The notes under the pieces: generated by a model | Database searches by the model: none | Told to the model about the DNA's origin: nothing | The model's input: the letters and a program-made list of their open reading frames with translations, nothing else | Position numbers and translations under genes: made by a program | From: Peristeroidobacter agariperforans | Lineage (GTDB): Bacteria > Pseudomonadota > Gammaproteobacteria > Steroidobacterales > Steroidobacteraceae | NCBI RefSeq assembly: GCF_004138335.1 | Contig: NZ_RYFW01000001.1 | Location: forward strand, 2,046,001 to 2,110,000 | Direction: 5' to 3' | DNA length: 64,000 bases | Shown here: in pieces, positions 45,189-53,891 of the stretch | Position numbering within the stretch: position 1 is the stretch's first letter | Layout of the letters: each line of letters opens with the position of its first letter

Positions 45189-46403
45189 CTAGATTCTCGC
45201 CGCGGCTACTCCCACTGCACCCCAGGTCGTGCGCCAGCGGCGCTTGATGCTCGTGAGGCTCACGAGTGCCAGCAGCGCGAGCGACGCGAAGGCGAGAAAG
45301 CCAGTCTGATAACTGCCGGTGAGCTGCTTCGAAAGCCCGAGGCTCGAGGCGAGAAAGAATCCCCCGACGCCGCCAGTCATGCCGACCAGGCCGGTCATGA
45401 TGCCGATCTCGTGACGAAACCGCTGCGGCACCAGCTGAAACACCGAGCCATTGCCCATGCCGAACGCCAGCATGGCGGCGACGAACAGGAACAGCGCGGT
45501 GTACACGCTGCGGGGGCCGAAGCTCACGACGATCAGCATCAGCGCCGCCACTGAATACATGATGGAGAGCGTCTTGATGCCGCCGATGCGATCGGCGAGC
45601 GCGCCGCCGATCGGGCGCACCATGGAGCCGACGAAAACGCAGCCGGCCGTGAAGAACCCCGCCTTGACCGCATCGAGCCCATACTCGGTGTTGAAATAAA
45701 TCGACAGCGAGGAGGCGAGCCCGACGAAGCCGCCGAACGTCACGGCATAAAAGAACATGAACCACCACGCATCGCTCATTCGCAGCGTTGCAAGGTACTC
45801 TGCCCATTGCTTCGGCGGCGGTGTCGTCGGGCTGTCCTTCGCAGCAAAGAAATAAACCGCGAACGCCACGGCCAGCGGAATGACCGCGAGGCCGAGCACA
45901 TTGTTCCATCCCAGTAGCGCCGCCAGGCCCGGTGCAAACAGCGAAGCGAATACAGTCCCCGAGTTGCCAGCGCCCGCGATGCCCAAGGCGATGCCTTGGT
46001 ACTGTGGCGGATACCAGCGCGACGCGAGCGGCAACGCGACGGCGAAAGAGGCGCCTGCAACGCCGAGAATCACACCGAGCGCGAGCGTGCCCGAATAACT
46101 TTCGATTCCCACCAGCCAGGCGATGCTCAGGCCCGCAATGACGATCAGCTGTCCGATGATGCCCGCTCGCCGCGGGCGCAAACGATCGACGAGAATGCCG
46201 AACACTACGCGCAGCAGTGCGCCCGCGAGCACCGGCAGCGCTACCATGAAACCTTTCTGTGCAGCGTTCAGGCCGATGTCTGCCGACATTTGGACGGCGA
46301 GTGCTCCGAAAAGCACCCAGACCATGAAGCTCATGTCAAAGTAGAAGAAGGCCGCCAGCAGCGTGGGAAAGTGTCCCGCCTTGAAGAAATCCCGACTGAT
46401 CAA
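45189..46403 (-). CDS. NarK-type nitrate/nitrite transporter (MFS)
   Basis: A 404-residue 12-helix major-facilitator protein of the NarK/NasA family: DMSFMVWVLFGALAVQMSAD, GIIGQLIVIAGLSIAW, and the two nitrate-signature loops GIAGAGNSGTVFASLFAPG and GMTGGVGGFFLASSLGLS. It would import nitrate (or exchange it for nitrite). The start is taken at TTG (46403) with AGGGGG upstream, because the usual sequence begins near RDFFKAGHFPTLLAAF; an ATG at 46427 is also possible. It is divergent from a fused PP2C-Ser/Thr kinase, an arrangement like that next to nasA in Pseudomonas nitrate-assimilation clusters. No nitrate or nitrite reductase is visible in this window. Confidence 0.9.
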   Translation of the reverse strand: MISRDFFKAGHFPTLLAAFFYFDMSFMVWVLFGALAVQMSADIGLNAAQKGFMVALPVLAGALLRVVFGILVDRLRPRRAGIIGQLIVIAGLSIAWLVGIESYSGTLALGVILGVAGASFAVALPLASRWYPPQYQGIALGIAGAGNSGTVFASLFAPGLAALLGWNNVLGLAVIPLAVAFAVYFFAAKDSPTTPPPKQWAEYLATLRMSDAWWFMFFYAVTFGGFVGLASSLSIYFNTEYGLDAVKAGFFTAGCVFVGSMVRPIGGALADRIGGIKTLSIMYSVAALMLIVVSFGPRSVYTALFLFVAAMLAFGMGNGSVFQLVPQRFRHEIGIMTGLVGMTGGVGGFFLASSLGLSKQLTGSYQTGFLAFASLALLALVSLTSIKRRWRTTWGAVGVAAARI

Positions 46404-46404
46404 A

Positions 46405-48219
46405 ATGCCCCCTGAACAGACACGCATCTCGTCTTCAAATGAAGCAACACCCGATGTGCAAGTCTCGGGCCTGGAGCAGTCCTCAGGCGCGGCGGCGCTG
46501 GGGCCGACTTCCGAGCGGAAAGCTGCACCATATGTGGGCCTGCATATCGGCGTCGGCAGTTACACGCACCAAGGCGGCCGATCGGAGAACGAAGATTTCG
46601 CGGCGTGTTATGTGGGGCAGCGGCCGAGGCAGCCGGGGATCGGCGCCATCGCCGCGCTCGCGGATGGTATGGGCGGGGCCAAAGGTGGGCGGACCGCGGC
46701 CGAACTTGCAGTCCGTGGTTTTATAGAAGGATGTCTCGAGCAACCGATCACAGTGGGTGTTCCACGAATAAGCGCGAGAGCCGCAGATGCCGTAAATCGT
46801 TGGATCTACTCCATGGGCAGGTCCGACCCGGAGCTCAACGGCATGGCCTGTACGTTGAGTGCACTGGTTCTGTGCGGGCGCCGCGCTCATTTGCTTCATC
46901 TTGGGGACTCGCGTGTCTATCGATTGCGTGACAACGAGCTCTCACTGCTCACCACCGATCACACATTGGGCGCGCCCGGCACGTCGAGCGTCTTGACGCG
47001 CGCGATGGGTGTGGAAGGCAGGTTGTGCGCGGATCACGCGATCGAGACGCTGCAAGTCCACGATCGCTATCTCATCTGTAGTGACGGTGTGCACGGTGGA
47101 TTGTCGCGATCGGAAATTCTGGCCGCCCTCGCGAGACGCTCGGCGCCCCAAGAAACAGCGATACAAATTGTCGAGCAGGCGGTGAGTCGTCCCGCGGCAG
47201 ATAACGCAACCGCTCTGGTGCTCGATGTGCTCGCGTTACCGGAAACGCAATTTGCGGATCTCGAGATCGCCAACGCGGCGTGGCCGTTGAGAAGCGCGCC
47301 CAGCACCGGCGAAGTGATCGACGATTACGAGCTCGGCGACATGCTGGCCGACGGCATGTACATGCGAGTGTATCGGGCGACAGATCGACGCGCGCGGCGC
47401 AACGTGATTCTCAAGTTTCCCAAGCCTCGGCCCGGTCTCGAAGACTTGCTGCGCTCGGCGCTGTTACGAGAAATGTGGATCGCGAGTCACGTCAGGAGCC
47501 CGTTCGTCACGGAGATGCTCGATCCCACGGACGAGCGTCGAACTTGTTTGTATGGCGTTCTGCCGTACTACGAGGGAGAAACATTGGAGCGTCGGCTGCT
47601 GCGCCGTCCGCAGGTGCCGCTTTCGACGGGCCTGGACGTTTCCCTCAAGCTCACCAAGGCGCTGGCGTCGCTGCACCGGGCCGGCATCGTGCATCGGGAC
47701 GTGAAGCCCGAGAACGTGATCCTGGAAGCGAACGGCGGCTTGAAGCTCATCGACCTCGGCGTGGCGAGACTGCGCCAGTTCGAAGAGCCCGAGTCGTTCG
47801 AGGCGCCGGGCACGCGCAGTTACATGGCGCCCGAGCTGTTTTCAGGAGCGCAGGCCGAGGAGAGCTCCGATATCTTTGCGCTGGGAGTCACGATCTATCG
47901 CATGTTTTCCGGTGGCGCCTATCCCTACGGAGAAGTCGAAGCGTTCGCGCAGCCCAGGTTCGGCCGGCCAGCGCCGCTCAGCAAACATCGGCCGGATCTG
48001 CCTGCCTGGCTCGATCACTGTCTGGCGCGCGCCGTCGCTGTGGATCGTCGCGATCGTTATGCGGACGCCGTGGAGTTTGCTTTCGAGCTGGAACACGGCT
48101 CGATGCGGGCGGCGCCACAGTCGCTTGCCCGGCCATCGCTCTATGAAAGCAATCCGGTGCGATTCTGGCAGGTCGTCAGCTTGATTTTGCTCATCGCGCT
48201 GCTGGTCGCGCTGGCGTGA
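46405..48219 (+). CDS. bifunctional PP2C phosphatase/Ser-Thr protein kinase, tail-anchored
   Basis: A 604-residue fusion. Residues about 45-275 are a PP2C domain with metal-binding Asp residues (GGRSENEDFAA, ADGMGGAKGG, LHLGDSRVYRL, SDGVHGGLSRSE). Residues about 310-565 are a kinase with the usual glycine loop replaced by ADGMYMRVYRA, a Lys in VILKFPKP, catalytic HRDVKPENVIL, LIDLGVARL (DLG in place of DFG) and APEL. A C-terminal helix (VVSLILLIALLVALA) anchors it in the inner membrane. This family sits beside nasA/nirB in pseudomonads and is thought to act in nitrate assimilation. The start is uncertain (46405, 46363, or a downstream codon near 46534): the family-typical start lies close to HIGVGSYT. 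Confidence 0.92.
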   Translation: MPPEQTRISSSNEATPDVQVSGLEQSSGAAALGPTSERKAAPYVGLHIGVGSYTHQGGRSENEDFAACYVGQRPRQPGIGAIAALADGMGGAKGGRTAAELAVRGFIEGCLEQPITVGVPRISARAADAVNRWIYSMGRSDPELNGMACTLSALVLCGRRAHLLHLGDSRVYRLRDNELSLLTTDHTLGAPGTSSVLTRAMGVEGRLCADHAIETLQVHDRYLICSDGVHGGLSRSEILAALARRSAPQETAIQIVEQAVSRPAADNATALVLDVLALPETQFADLEIANAAWPLRSAPSTGEVIDDYELGDMLADGMYMRVYRATDRRARRNVILKFPKPRPGLEDLLRSALLREMWIASHVRSPFVTEMLDPTDERRTCLYGVLPYYEGETLERRLLRRPQVPLSTGLDVSLKLTKALASLHRAGIVHRDVKPENVILEANGGLKLIDLGVARLRQFEEPESFEAPGTRSYMAPELFSGAQAEESSDIFALGVTIYRMFSGGAYPYGEVEAFAQPRFGRPAPLSKHRPDLPAWLDHCLARAVAVDRRDRYADAVEFAFELEHGSMRAAPQSLARPSLYESNPVRFWQVVSLILLIALLVALA

Positions 48220-48254
48220 CGGCGCTCGCGGCTATTTCGGCGCCTGCCATGTAG

Positions 48255-48650
48255 TCACCGAGCGCGCAGTCGAAGCTTCAGGTCGAGATATGCCGCGTCG
48301 ATGAGACTCTGCAACGCCGTCTTGTTGCACGGATGATCGGCTCGCAGTTTCACATGGCGCATGTTCTTTCCGCTGCCTTCCAACAGGCCAGCTGGATCTT
48401 CCAAATGTGCGCCGTAGAACAAGCCCACGTTGGTGTGGTCTTTGAAAACATTCACATATGCGAACGGAGCATCGTCCACGCAGGCAGTGGGGCAGCCGTC
48501 GTGCATGAGCTCCAGAACGTCTTCGCCACACGCGCGCATGCTCTTGAACCAGGTGCGCGCCAAGGCGGTTCGCTCATCGGTTCTGTTGAGCCATTCTTCG
48601 ATGGCCGGATCGCGCTTCGATCCGCCCGAGAATCGCAACACTGTGTCCAC
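48255..48650 (-). CDS. DUF1801 domain protein
   Basis: A 131-residue protein matching DUF1801 (YdhG-like), seen in FKDHTNVGLFYGAHLEDPAG and GSGKNMRHVKLRADHP. It opens with GTG preceded by GGGAGGGC. Members are small cytoplasmic proteins of unknown function. Convergent with the kinase gene, 35 bp between stops. Confidence 0.85.
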   Translation of the reverse strand: MDTVLRFSGGSKRDPAIEEWLNRTDERTALARTWFKSMRACGEDVLELMHDGCPTACVDDAPFAYVNVFKDHTNVGLFYGAHLEDPAGLLEGSGKNMRHVKLRADHPCNKTALQSLIDAAYLDLKLRLRAR

Positions 48651-48775
48651 GAAGATGCCCTCCCCCGGAAGTGTCGAGTGTATGCGCCGGGCGCCTGGCC
48701 GTCAGGGCCTTTCCCTCCCGGCCGGCTTGTGTCAGCCTCTGCGGATAAGAACTAACTGCAGAATCTCACCGTTCG

Positions 48776-49414
48776 ATGCCCAGTGCCGATACCGAATCCG
48801 TTGCCAATCGCCGGCCGTTGAGCTCGCGCTCGACCGGTTGGGCGCGTTTTCTCACTGCGGCGCTGCTTCGGGCTGGCATCTCACCCAACGCAATCTCAGT
48901 AATCAGCGTCGTGTTCGCGGCGGCCGGTGTCGGGCTGTTATATCGGTGGCCGAATGCCGGCGGTCTGTTGGCGTTCGCGCTGTGCATTCAGCTGCGCCTG
49001 TTGTGCAATCTGCTCGACGGCATGGTGGCCATCGAAGGCAAGCGGCAGTCGCCGACCGGTGCGTTGTTCAATGAAGTGCCGGATCGTCTGGCGGACTCGC
49101 TGTTCATTGTCGCGTTGGGTTACGCCATAGACGCGCCGGTGTTGGGATGGTTTGGCGCGCTGGCCGCGGCGATTACTGCATATATTCGAGTCTTGGGCGG
49201 ATCGTTGGGACTGCCACAGGATTTTCGGGGACCGATGGCAAAACCGCATCGAATGGCGGTACTCACCGTCGCCTGCGTCCTCGGCGCACTGGAATGGTGG
49301 ATGTGGCAAACGCAATGGGCACTGTCGGTCGCGGCATGGATCGTCGCGGTGGGATCGGTCATCACCTGTATCACGCGACTGGCTGCCATCGCGCGGCAGC
49401 TTCGAGCGCGGTAG
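48776..49414 (+). CDS. CDP-alcohol phosphatidyltransferase family protein with altered motif
   Basis: A 212-residue polytopic inner-membrane enzyme of the CDP-alcohol phosphatidyltransferase superfamily. The catalytic motif normally reads D-x2-D-G-x2-A-R-x8-G-x3-D-x3-D; here it is NLLDGMVA followed by I (not R), then G-ALF-N-EVP-D. So the first and third Asp are Asn and the Arg is Ile, while the second and fourth Asp remain. I believe this is a feature of a YnbA-like subfamily, but have not checked. It forms a three-gene run with plsC-like (6 bp) and cdsA-like genes (4 bp), the same trio as E. coli ynbA-C. Substrate alcohol unknown. Confidence 0.82.
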   Translation: MPSADTESVANRRPLSSRSTGWARFLTAALLRAGISPNAISVISVVFAAAGVGLLYRWPNAGGLLAFALCIQLRLLCNLLDGMVAIEGKRQSPTGALFNEVPDRLADSLFIVALGYAIDAPVLGWFGALAAAITAYIRVLGGSLGLPQDFRGPMAKPHRMAVLTVACVLGALEWWMWQTQWALSVAAWIVAVGSVITCITRLAAIARQLRAR

Positions 49415-49420
49415 TCACGC

Positions 49421-50035
49421 ATGCGTCCGTCGAGTTTTCTGCTAACAGGCGTTGCGAAATTGCTGGTGGGCGCCTTCCCTCGCTGGATGGGCTGCGCCCC
49501 CGAGGCCACGCAGCGAATCTATTTTGCCAATCACACCAGTCATATCGATACCGTTGCCATCTGGGCCGCGTTGCCGATCCGGCTGCGGAACATCACCCAT
49601 CCGGTCGCCGCGAAAGATTACTGGGGCGGTGGCGTGCGTCGATACATCGCAACCAAGATGCTGCGAGCGGTGCTGATCGACCGCTCTCGTTCCGATCCGA
49701 ATGCGAATCCGCTGGCGCCGCTGATCGAGATGCTGCAGCTCGGCGAGTCGCTGATCATCTTTCCGGAAGGAACGCGCGGCGCGTCGGCTGTGCCGGGACC
49801 GTTCAAGAGCGGGCTTTATCACCTGGCCACGCAGTTTCCGAGCGCACAGCTCGTGCCGGTCTATCTGGAGAATCTGCACCGCTCGTTGCCGAAGGGCGCC
49901 ATCCTGCCCATTCCAATGACGTGCACGGTGCGTTTCGGCGCGCCAATGGCGCTCTCCGCCGACGAAACAAAGGAAGCCTTCCTGGAGCGTGCGCGGGGCG
50001 AGGTCGTCAGGCTCGCCGGCAACGTCAAGGCGTGA
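49421..50035 (+). CDS. 1-acyl-glycerol-3-phosphate acyltransferase-like protein (PlsC family)
   Basis: A 204-residue acyltransferase with the HX4D motif NHTSHIDTVAIW, a second block RYIATKMLRAVLIDRSR, and the substrate-binding motif FPEGTRGASAVPGPFKSG. An N-terminal hydrophobic segment (FLLTGVAKLLVGAFPRW) places it on the inner membrane. It acylates a lysophosphatidate-like acceptor from acyl-CoA or acyl-ACP; here it is part of the lipid-head-group cluster, 6 bp after the CDP-alcohol phosphotransferase gene. Confidence 0.9.
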   Translation: MRPSSFLLTGVAKLLVGAFPRWMGCAPEATQRIYFANHTSHIDTVAIWAALPIRLRNITHPVAAKDYWGGGVRRYIATKMLRAVLIDRSRSDPNANPLAPLIEMLQLGESLIIFPEGTRGASAVPGPFKSGLYHLATQFPSAQLVPVYLENLHRSLPKGAILPIPMTCTVRFGAPMALSADETKEAFLERARGEVVRLAGNVKA

Positions 50036-50039
50036 CACG

Positions 50040-50981
50040 ATGGCTCTGCAAGAGAAGATGATCTGGGTATTCGGCGGCGTCATCGTGCTGCTGACGATTG
50101 CTTCGCTGGCCGGTGCGATTCTCGGCAAGGGCGCACACTCGGAGAGCGGTCGGGCGACCGTCGAGAACCTGAAGGCGCGTGTGAACGCCTGGTGGGTGAT
50201 GATTGCGGTGCTCGCCGTCACGTTCGCGCTGGGCGAGACGGTAACACTAGTCGTGTTCGCGTTCGTTTCATTCTTCGCCTTGCGAGAGTTCATCACGCTG
50301 ACGCCGACCCGTCCCAGCGATTACCTGCCGCTGTTGCTGGCGTTCTTCGTGATCTTGCCGGGCCAGTACCTGTTGATCGCGCACCAGAACTACGGCACGT
50401 TCGCCATCTTCATCCCGGTGTACGGCTTCCTGTTGCTGCCTGCTGTGGCAACGTTCGCGGGTGACACGCACGAGTTCCTCGAGCGCTCTGCCAAGCTGCA
50501 GTGGGCCACGATGATCACGGTCTACTGCATCAGCTATGCCCCGGCATTGTTGTTATTGAAGATTCCGGGTTACGAAGGCTCGAGCGCGCTACTGCTGCTC
50601 TACCTGTTGCTGATCGTGCAGCTCAGCGATGTTCTGCAGTATGTGTTCGGCAAGCTGTTCGGTCGAACCAAGCTCGCACCCGTCGTGAGCCCGTCAAAGA
50701 CGGTGGAAGGGCTGGTGGGTGGCGGGGTGACCACGACGCTGATCGGCGGCTTGCTTCACTGGATCACGCCGTTCACCTTCTGGCAGGCGACGGCGATTTC
50801 GTTCGTCATCGTCGCCGCCGGCGTGCTGGGCGGCTTGACGCTCTCGGCCATGAAGCGCGGCCTCGGCGCCAAGGACTGGGGCGTGATGATCGAAGGTCAC
50901 GGCGGCATGCTCGACCGGATGGACTCGGTAAGCTTCGCGGCGCCGGTGTTCTTTCACGTCGTGCGCTTCTTCTTCACTTGA
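50040..50981 (+). CDS. phosphatidate cytidylyltransferase-like protein (CdsA family)
   Basis: A 313-residue protein with about nine membrane helices. It carries the CdsA signature near the C-terminus, SAMKRGLGAKDWGVMIEGHGG (in part) followed by MLDRMDS, with the Asp residues that bind metal. It makes CDP-diacylglycerol from phosphatidate and CTP. The start MALQEKMIWVFGG follows the plsC-like stop by 4 bp, so the three lipid genes are co-transcribed. As a second, cluster-linked CDP-DAG synthase it would supply the altered CDP-alcohol phosphotransferase. Its stop overlaps the convergent LTA-synthase-like gene by 8 bp. Confidence 0.92.
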   Translation: MALQEKMIWVFGGVIVLLTIASLAGAILGKGAHSESGRATVENLKARVNAWWVMIAVLAVTFALGETVTLVVFAFVSFFALREFITLTPTRPSDYLPLLLAFFVILPGQYLLIAHQNYGTFAIFIPVYGFLLLPAVATFAGDTHEFLERSAKLQWATMITVYCISYAPALLLLKIPGYEGSSALLLLYLLLIVQLSDVLQYVFGKLFGRTKLAPVVSPSKTVEGLVGGGVTTTLIGGLLHWITPFTFWQATAISFVIVAAGVLGGLTLSAMKRGLGAKDWGVMIEGHGGMLDRMDSVSFAAPVFFHVVRFFFT

Positions 50982-52989
50982 CCCGGTACAACTGCTCTCG
51001 ATACAGCCATGACGGCATCAGCACGTTCGCCAGTGCGTTCCGCGCCATCTCCGAGTTCTGCGTCGTCGCGGGATCGAGCGATTTGGCGCGTCGATCGTAG
51101 GTGAAGTATCGAACGTCGCCGCCGGGCGTCAGCACCGTGACCTGGTTGTCCTGCATCCAGGCGAAGTTCTGATCGAATTGCATCATGGCGCGAGGCGCCG
51201 GGAGCGGCGGCTGATTGCCGAACTCCGCGAGCGTCCGGGTGAGATCGCGGCCCGGAAAGGGATGCTCGCTATCGATGCCCATGAGCGACAACAGCGTCGG
51301 TGCGAGATCGATCTGGCTGACGGTGGAGGCGATACGGCGCGGCTGCGTGTCGGCGCCGAGGATCACGCCGGGGATGTGAAATTTATTGACCGGCACCAGT
51401 TCGTCGCCATAAACGCGCGTGTCGTGGTCCGCCACGACCATCACCAGTGTGTCCGCCCAATAGTTGCTGGCGCGCGCCTTTTTCAGGAATCCACCGAGCG
51501 CATGGTCGGCATATTTGACGGCGTTGTGCACCGTCTGCTTGGGCTGCTCGTACAGTTCGATGCGCCCATCCGGAAATTCGAACGGCGTGTGATTGCTCGA
51601 GGAGAAGACCAGCAGGAAATAAGGCTGCCGCGACTCGTGCAACGCCTGCAGGCGTTCGTGCGCTTTGTCGAACAGGTCTTCATCGGATGCGCCCCAGCTG
51701 CCGACGAATTTGGGCGCGACCATATCGTTGCGATCGACGATGTCGTGAAAGCCGTTGCCGAGAAAGAAGCCGCGCATGTTGTCGAAGTGCGATTCGCCGC
51801 CATAGACGAATTCACTACGATAACCGGCCCGGCGCAGCACCGACGCCAGCGTCTCGAAACCGCGCTGTGATTTGTCGAGTTTGACGACGCTGAGTGCGGG
51901 CGTCGGCGGGAAACCCGCCACTATGGCTTCGATGCCTCGCACGGAGCGGGTGCCGGTTGCATACAGCTGGTCGAACCAGATGCCTTGATTCGCCAGGCCA
52001 TTGAGATGAGGTGTGATCGGTACGCCGCCGAGCTCTTCCACGAATCCTGCGCCCAGACTTTCCTCGAGCACGATGACCAGATTGAGCGGCCGTTCACGGC
52101 GTACGCTGGCGGTCTGCTTGTGCAGCGTCGGGAATTGGTCGGAGATGAAGCTGCCCGGGCCCGCGGCCATGCCATGGCGTACGCGCGAGATGATTTCCTG
52201 CGCCGGCATGTCGCCGTAGATCTCGCTCGTAGCTTCGTTCTTCAAGCCGTAGACCGCCGACAGCACCGAGTACGCCGAGTTGGCGACCAGGCTGTTGACC
52301 ATGGCGTCGTCACAAAAAGCGAAGGTCGCGAGATTGGCCGGCCGGTGCTGAAAGCTGGAGCGGATCATCACGAACAGCACGATTACTACGATGGGCCACA
52401 CCAGGAGCACCGTGCGTGCACGCCAGGGATCGACGCTGTCGCGGTATTTGTTGAAGTGACGAACGGTCAGCCAGCCTGCTGCGGTCAGGCCAAGCGCGAC
52501 CAGCGCCAGCGTGCCTTTGTAGCCGGTCCACAGCATGGCGGAGACTTCGCGCGGATAAACCAGATATTCGACGAACAGCCGATTCGGGCGGCTGTCGTAT
52601 TCATACAGAAATTGCGGGGTCGCGAATTCCAGCAACAGGATCGCGATCAGGCTGACGCTCAGCCAGACGCTGGACAGGCGGGACCACCAGCTCAGCCGGT
52701 TCGCTGCCACAAACAACGGCAGCAGCACCACGGCGGGCGCGGCGAACAGGCCTAACGTGATCAGATCGCTGCGCAGTCCCTGCAGCAGCATGCTCCACAG
52801 CGAATCGGTCACATCGACGCGGTCCCATTGCCAGCCGATGAGTACGGCTCTGGACAACGCCAGCGCCGCCGAGCCGATCAGAATGAAGCCGAGCACGCAC
52901 GAATACGGTCCGAGTCGTCGAATCGGCCACTGCAGGGAGCGCAGATTGGCGATCGCCAGCGCGACTCGCGGCTGGACGAGAGTATTCAT
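50974..52989 (-). CDS. LTA synthase-family sulfatase-fold membrane enzyme
   Basis: A 671-residue protein: about five N-terminal transmembrane helices (VLGFILIGSAALALSRAVL, FAAPAVVLLPLFVAA, VWLSVSLIAILLLEFA, LALVALGLTAAGWLTV, VLLVWPIVVIVLFVM), then a periplasmic alkaline-phosphatase/sulfatase-type domain from about residue 285. Catalytic features: LVIVLEESLGAGF (metal Glu), the nucleophile Thr in YATGTRSVRGIEAI, and ADHDTRVYG (metal Asp/His). Relatives are lipoteichoic acid synthases and phosphoglycerol or phosphoethanolamine transferases; in Gram-negatives they modify membrane glycolipids or osmoregulated glucans. Its convergence with the CDP-alcohol/PlsC/CdsA cluster suggests a shared head-group pathway. 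Confidence 0.9.
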   Translation of the reverse strand: MNTLVQPRVALAIANLRSLQWPIRRLGPYSCVLGFILIGSAALALSRAVLIGWQWDRVDVTDSLWSMLLQGLRSDLITLGLFAAPAVVLLPLFVAANRLSWWSRLSSVWLSVSLIAILLLEFATPQFLYEYDSRPNRLFVEYLVYPREVSAMLWTGYKGTLALVALGLTAAGWLTVRHFNKYRDSVDPWRARTVLLVWPIVVIVLFVMIRSSFQHRPANLATFAFCDDAMVNSLVANSAYSVLSAVYGLKNEATSEIYGDMPAQEIISRVRHGMAAGPGSFISDQFPTLHKQTASVRRERPLNLVIVLEESLGAGFVEELGGVPITPHLNGLANQGIWFDQLYATGTRSVRGIEAIVAGFPPTPALSVVKLDKSQRGFETLASVLRRAGYRSEFVYGGESHFDNMRGFFLGNGFHDIVDRNDMVAPKFVGSWGASDEDLFDKAHERLQALHESRQPYFLLVFSSSNHTPFEFPDGRIELYEQPKQTVHNAVKYADHALGGFLKKARASNYWADTLVMVVADHDTRVYGDELVPVNKFHIPGVILGADTQPRRIASTVSQIDLAPTLLSLMGIDSEHPFPGRDLTRTLAEFGNQPPLPAPRAMMQFDQNFAWMQDNQVTVLTPGGDVRYFTYDRRAKSLDPATTQNSEMARNALANVLMPSWLYREQLYRVK

Positions 52990-53175
52990 CGTTCTAAATC
53001 CACCCCGACGCGTTGGCCACGCGTTGTGTGCAATCCCGAAGTTACTGGTCCGCGATCTGTCGTCGCTTCGTCAAACACCATACTCAATTAGCGGTAGCAA
53101 TTGATGCTCCGTGTCACAAAATCAGGGAAACACTCAAAAGTGGTTGGGCCCGCAAAAGAAAGGCATGCTTTTCCC

Positions 53176-53793
53176 ATGAACCGCGACAGATGGCACCGTT
53201 TGATGGCGGCATTCGCGTTGCCGGAAACCAACGAGTCGTTCGATCGGCTGCTAGATGCTTATTCGCAGAAGCATCGGCAATACCACACGGGCGCGCACAT
53301 CGAGCATTGCCTGCACGAGTTCGATGCCGCGTCGGAGCTGGCGCACGAGCCGGCGGAGGTGGAGTTCGCGCTCTGGCTTCATGACGCCGTCTACGATCCG
53401 TACTCCTCGAACAACGAAGCTAAGAGTGCCGACTGGGCCTGCGACCTGCTGCATCGGGGCGGCGTTAGCAGTGAGCGAGTGGAGCGCGTTCGAGCTCACA
53501 TCATGGCCACGCGCCACGAGGCTCCGGCCGAACTCGATGATTCCAAGCTCGTCGTCGACATCGATCTATCGATCCTCGGCGTGGATGAAGCTGCTTACGC
53601 CAGGTTCGAGACCGATGTTCGTCAGGAGTATCGCTGGGTGCCTGGTCCCTTGTTCCGGAGCAAGCGCGCTGAAATCCTCGAGTCGTTTCTGGCGCGTCCA
53701 ACCATCTACAGCACGACCGCGTTTCGAGATCGCTACGAAGTCCAAGCCCGCCGCAATCTCGCGGCCGCGATCGCGGCCCTGCGCGGCGACTGA
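53176..53793 (+). CDS. HD-superfamily metal-dependent phosphohydrolase-like protein
   Basis: A 205-residue soluble protein with an HD-domain signature: His residues in RQYHTGAHIEHCLHEF and the HD pair in LWLHDAVYDPYSSNNE, followed by a second His in HIMATRHE and a conserved Asp in LVVDIDLSILGVDEAAY. Sequences of this type are often mislabelled as NMDA-receptor subunits in databases; they are predicted metal-dependent phosphohydrolases with unknown substrate. The start MNRDRWHRLMAAF matches the family; an upstream in-frame ATG at 53101 adds 25 residues that are not protein-like. Confidence 0.85.
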   Translation: MNRDRWHRLMAAFALPETNESFDRLLDAYSQKHRQYHTGAHIEHCLHEFDAASELAHEPAEVEFALWLHDAVYDPYSSNNEAKSADWACDLLHRGGVSSERVERVRAHIMATRHEAPAELDDSKLVVDIDLSILGVDEAAYARFETDVRQEYRWVPGPLFRSKRAEILESFLARPTIYSTTAFRDRYEVQARRNLAAAIAALRGD

Positions 53794-53891
53794 TCAAAGG
53801 AGCCGCTATAACATAACTTCAGATGGCGCTTCTGGCACGACCTCAAGGGTGTGTTAATCTTTCACGGTGTGCTTGGGGACGGAAGCGAGTT

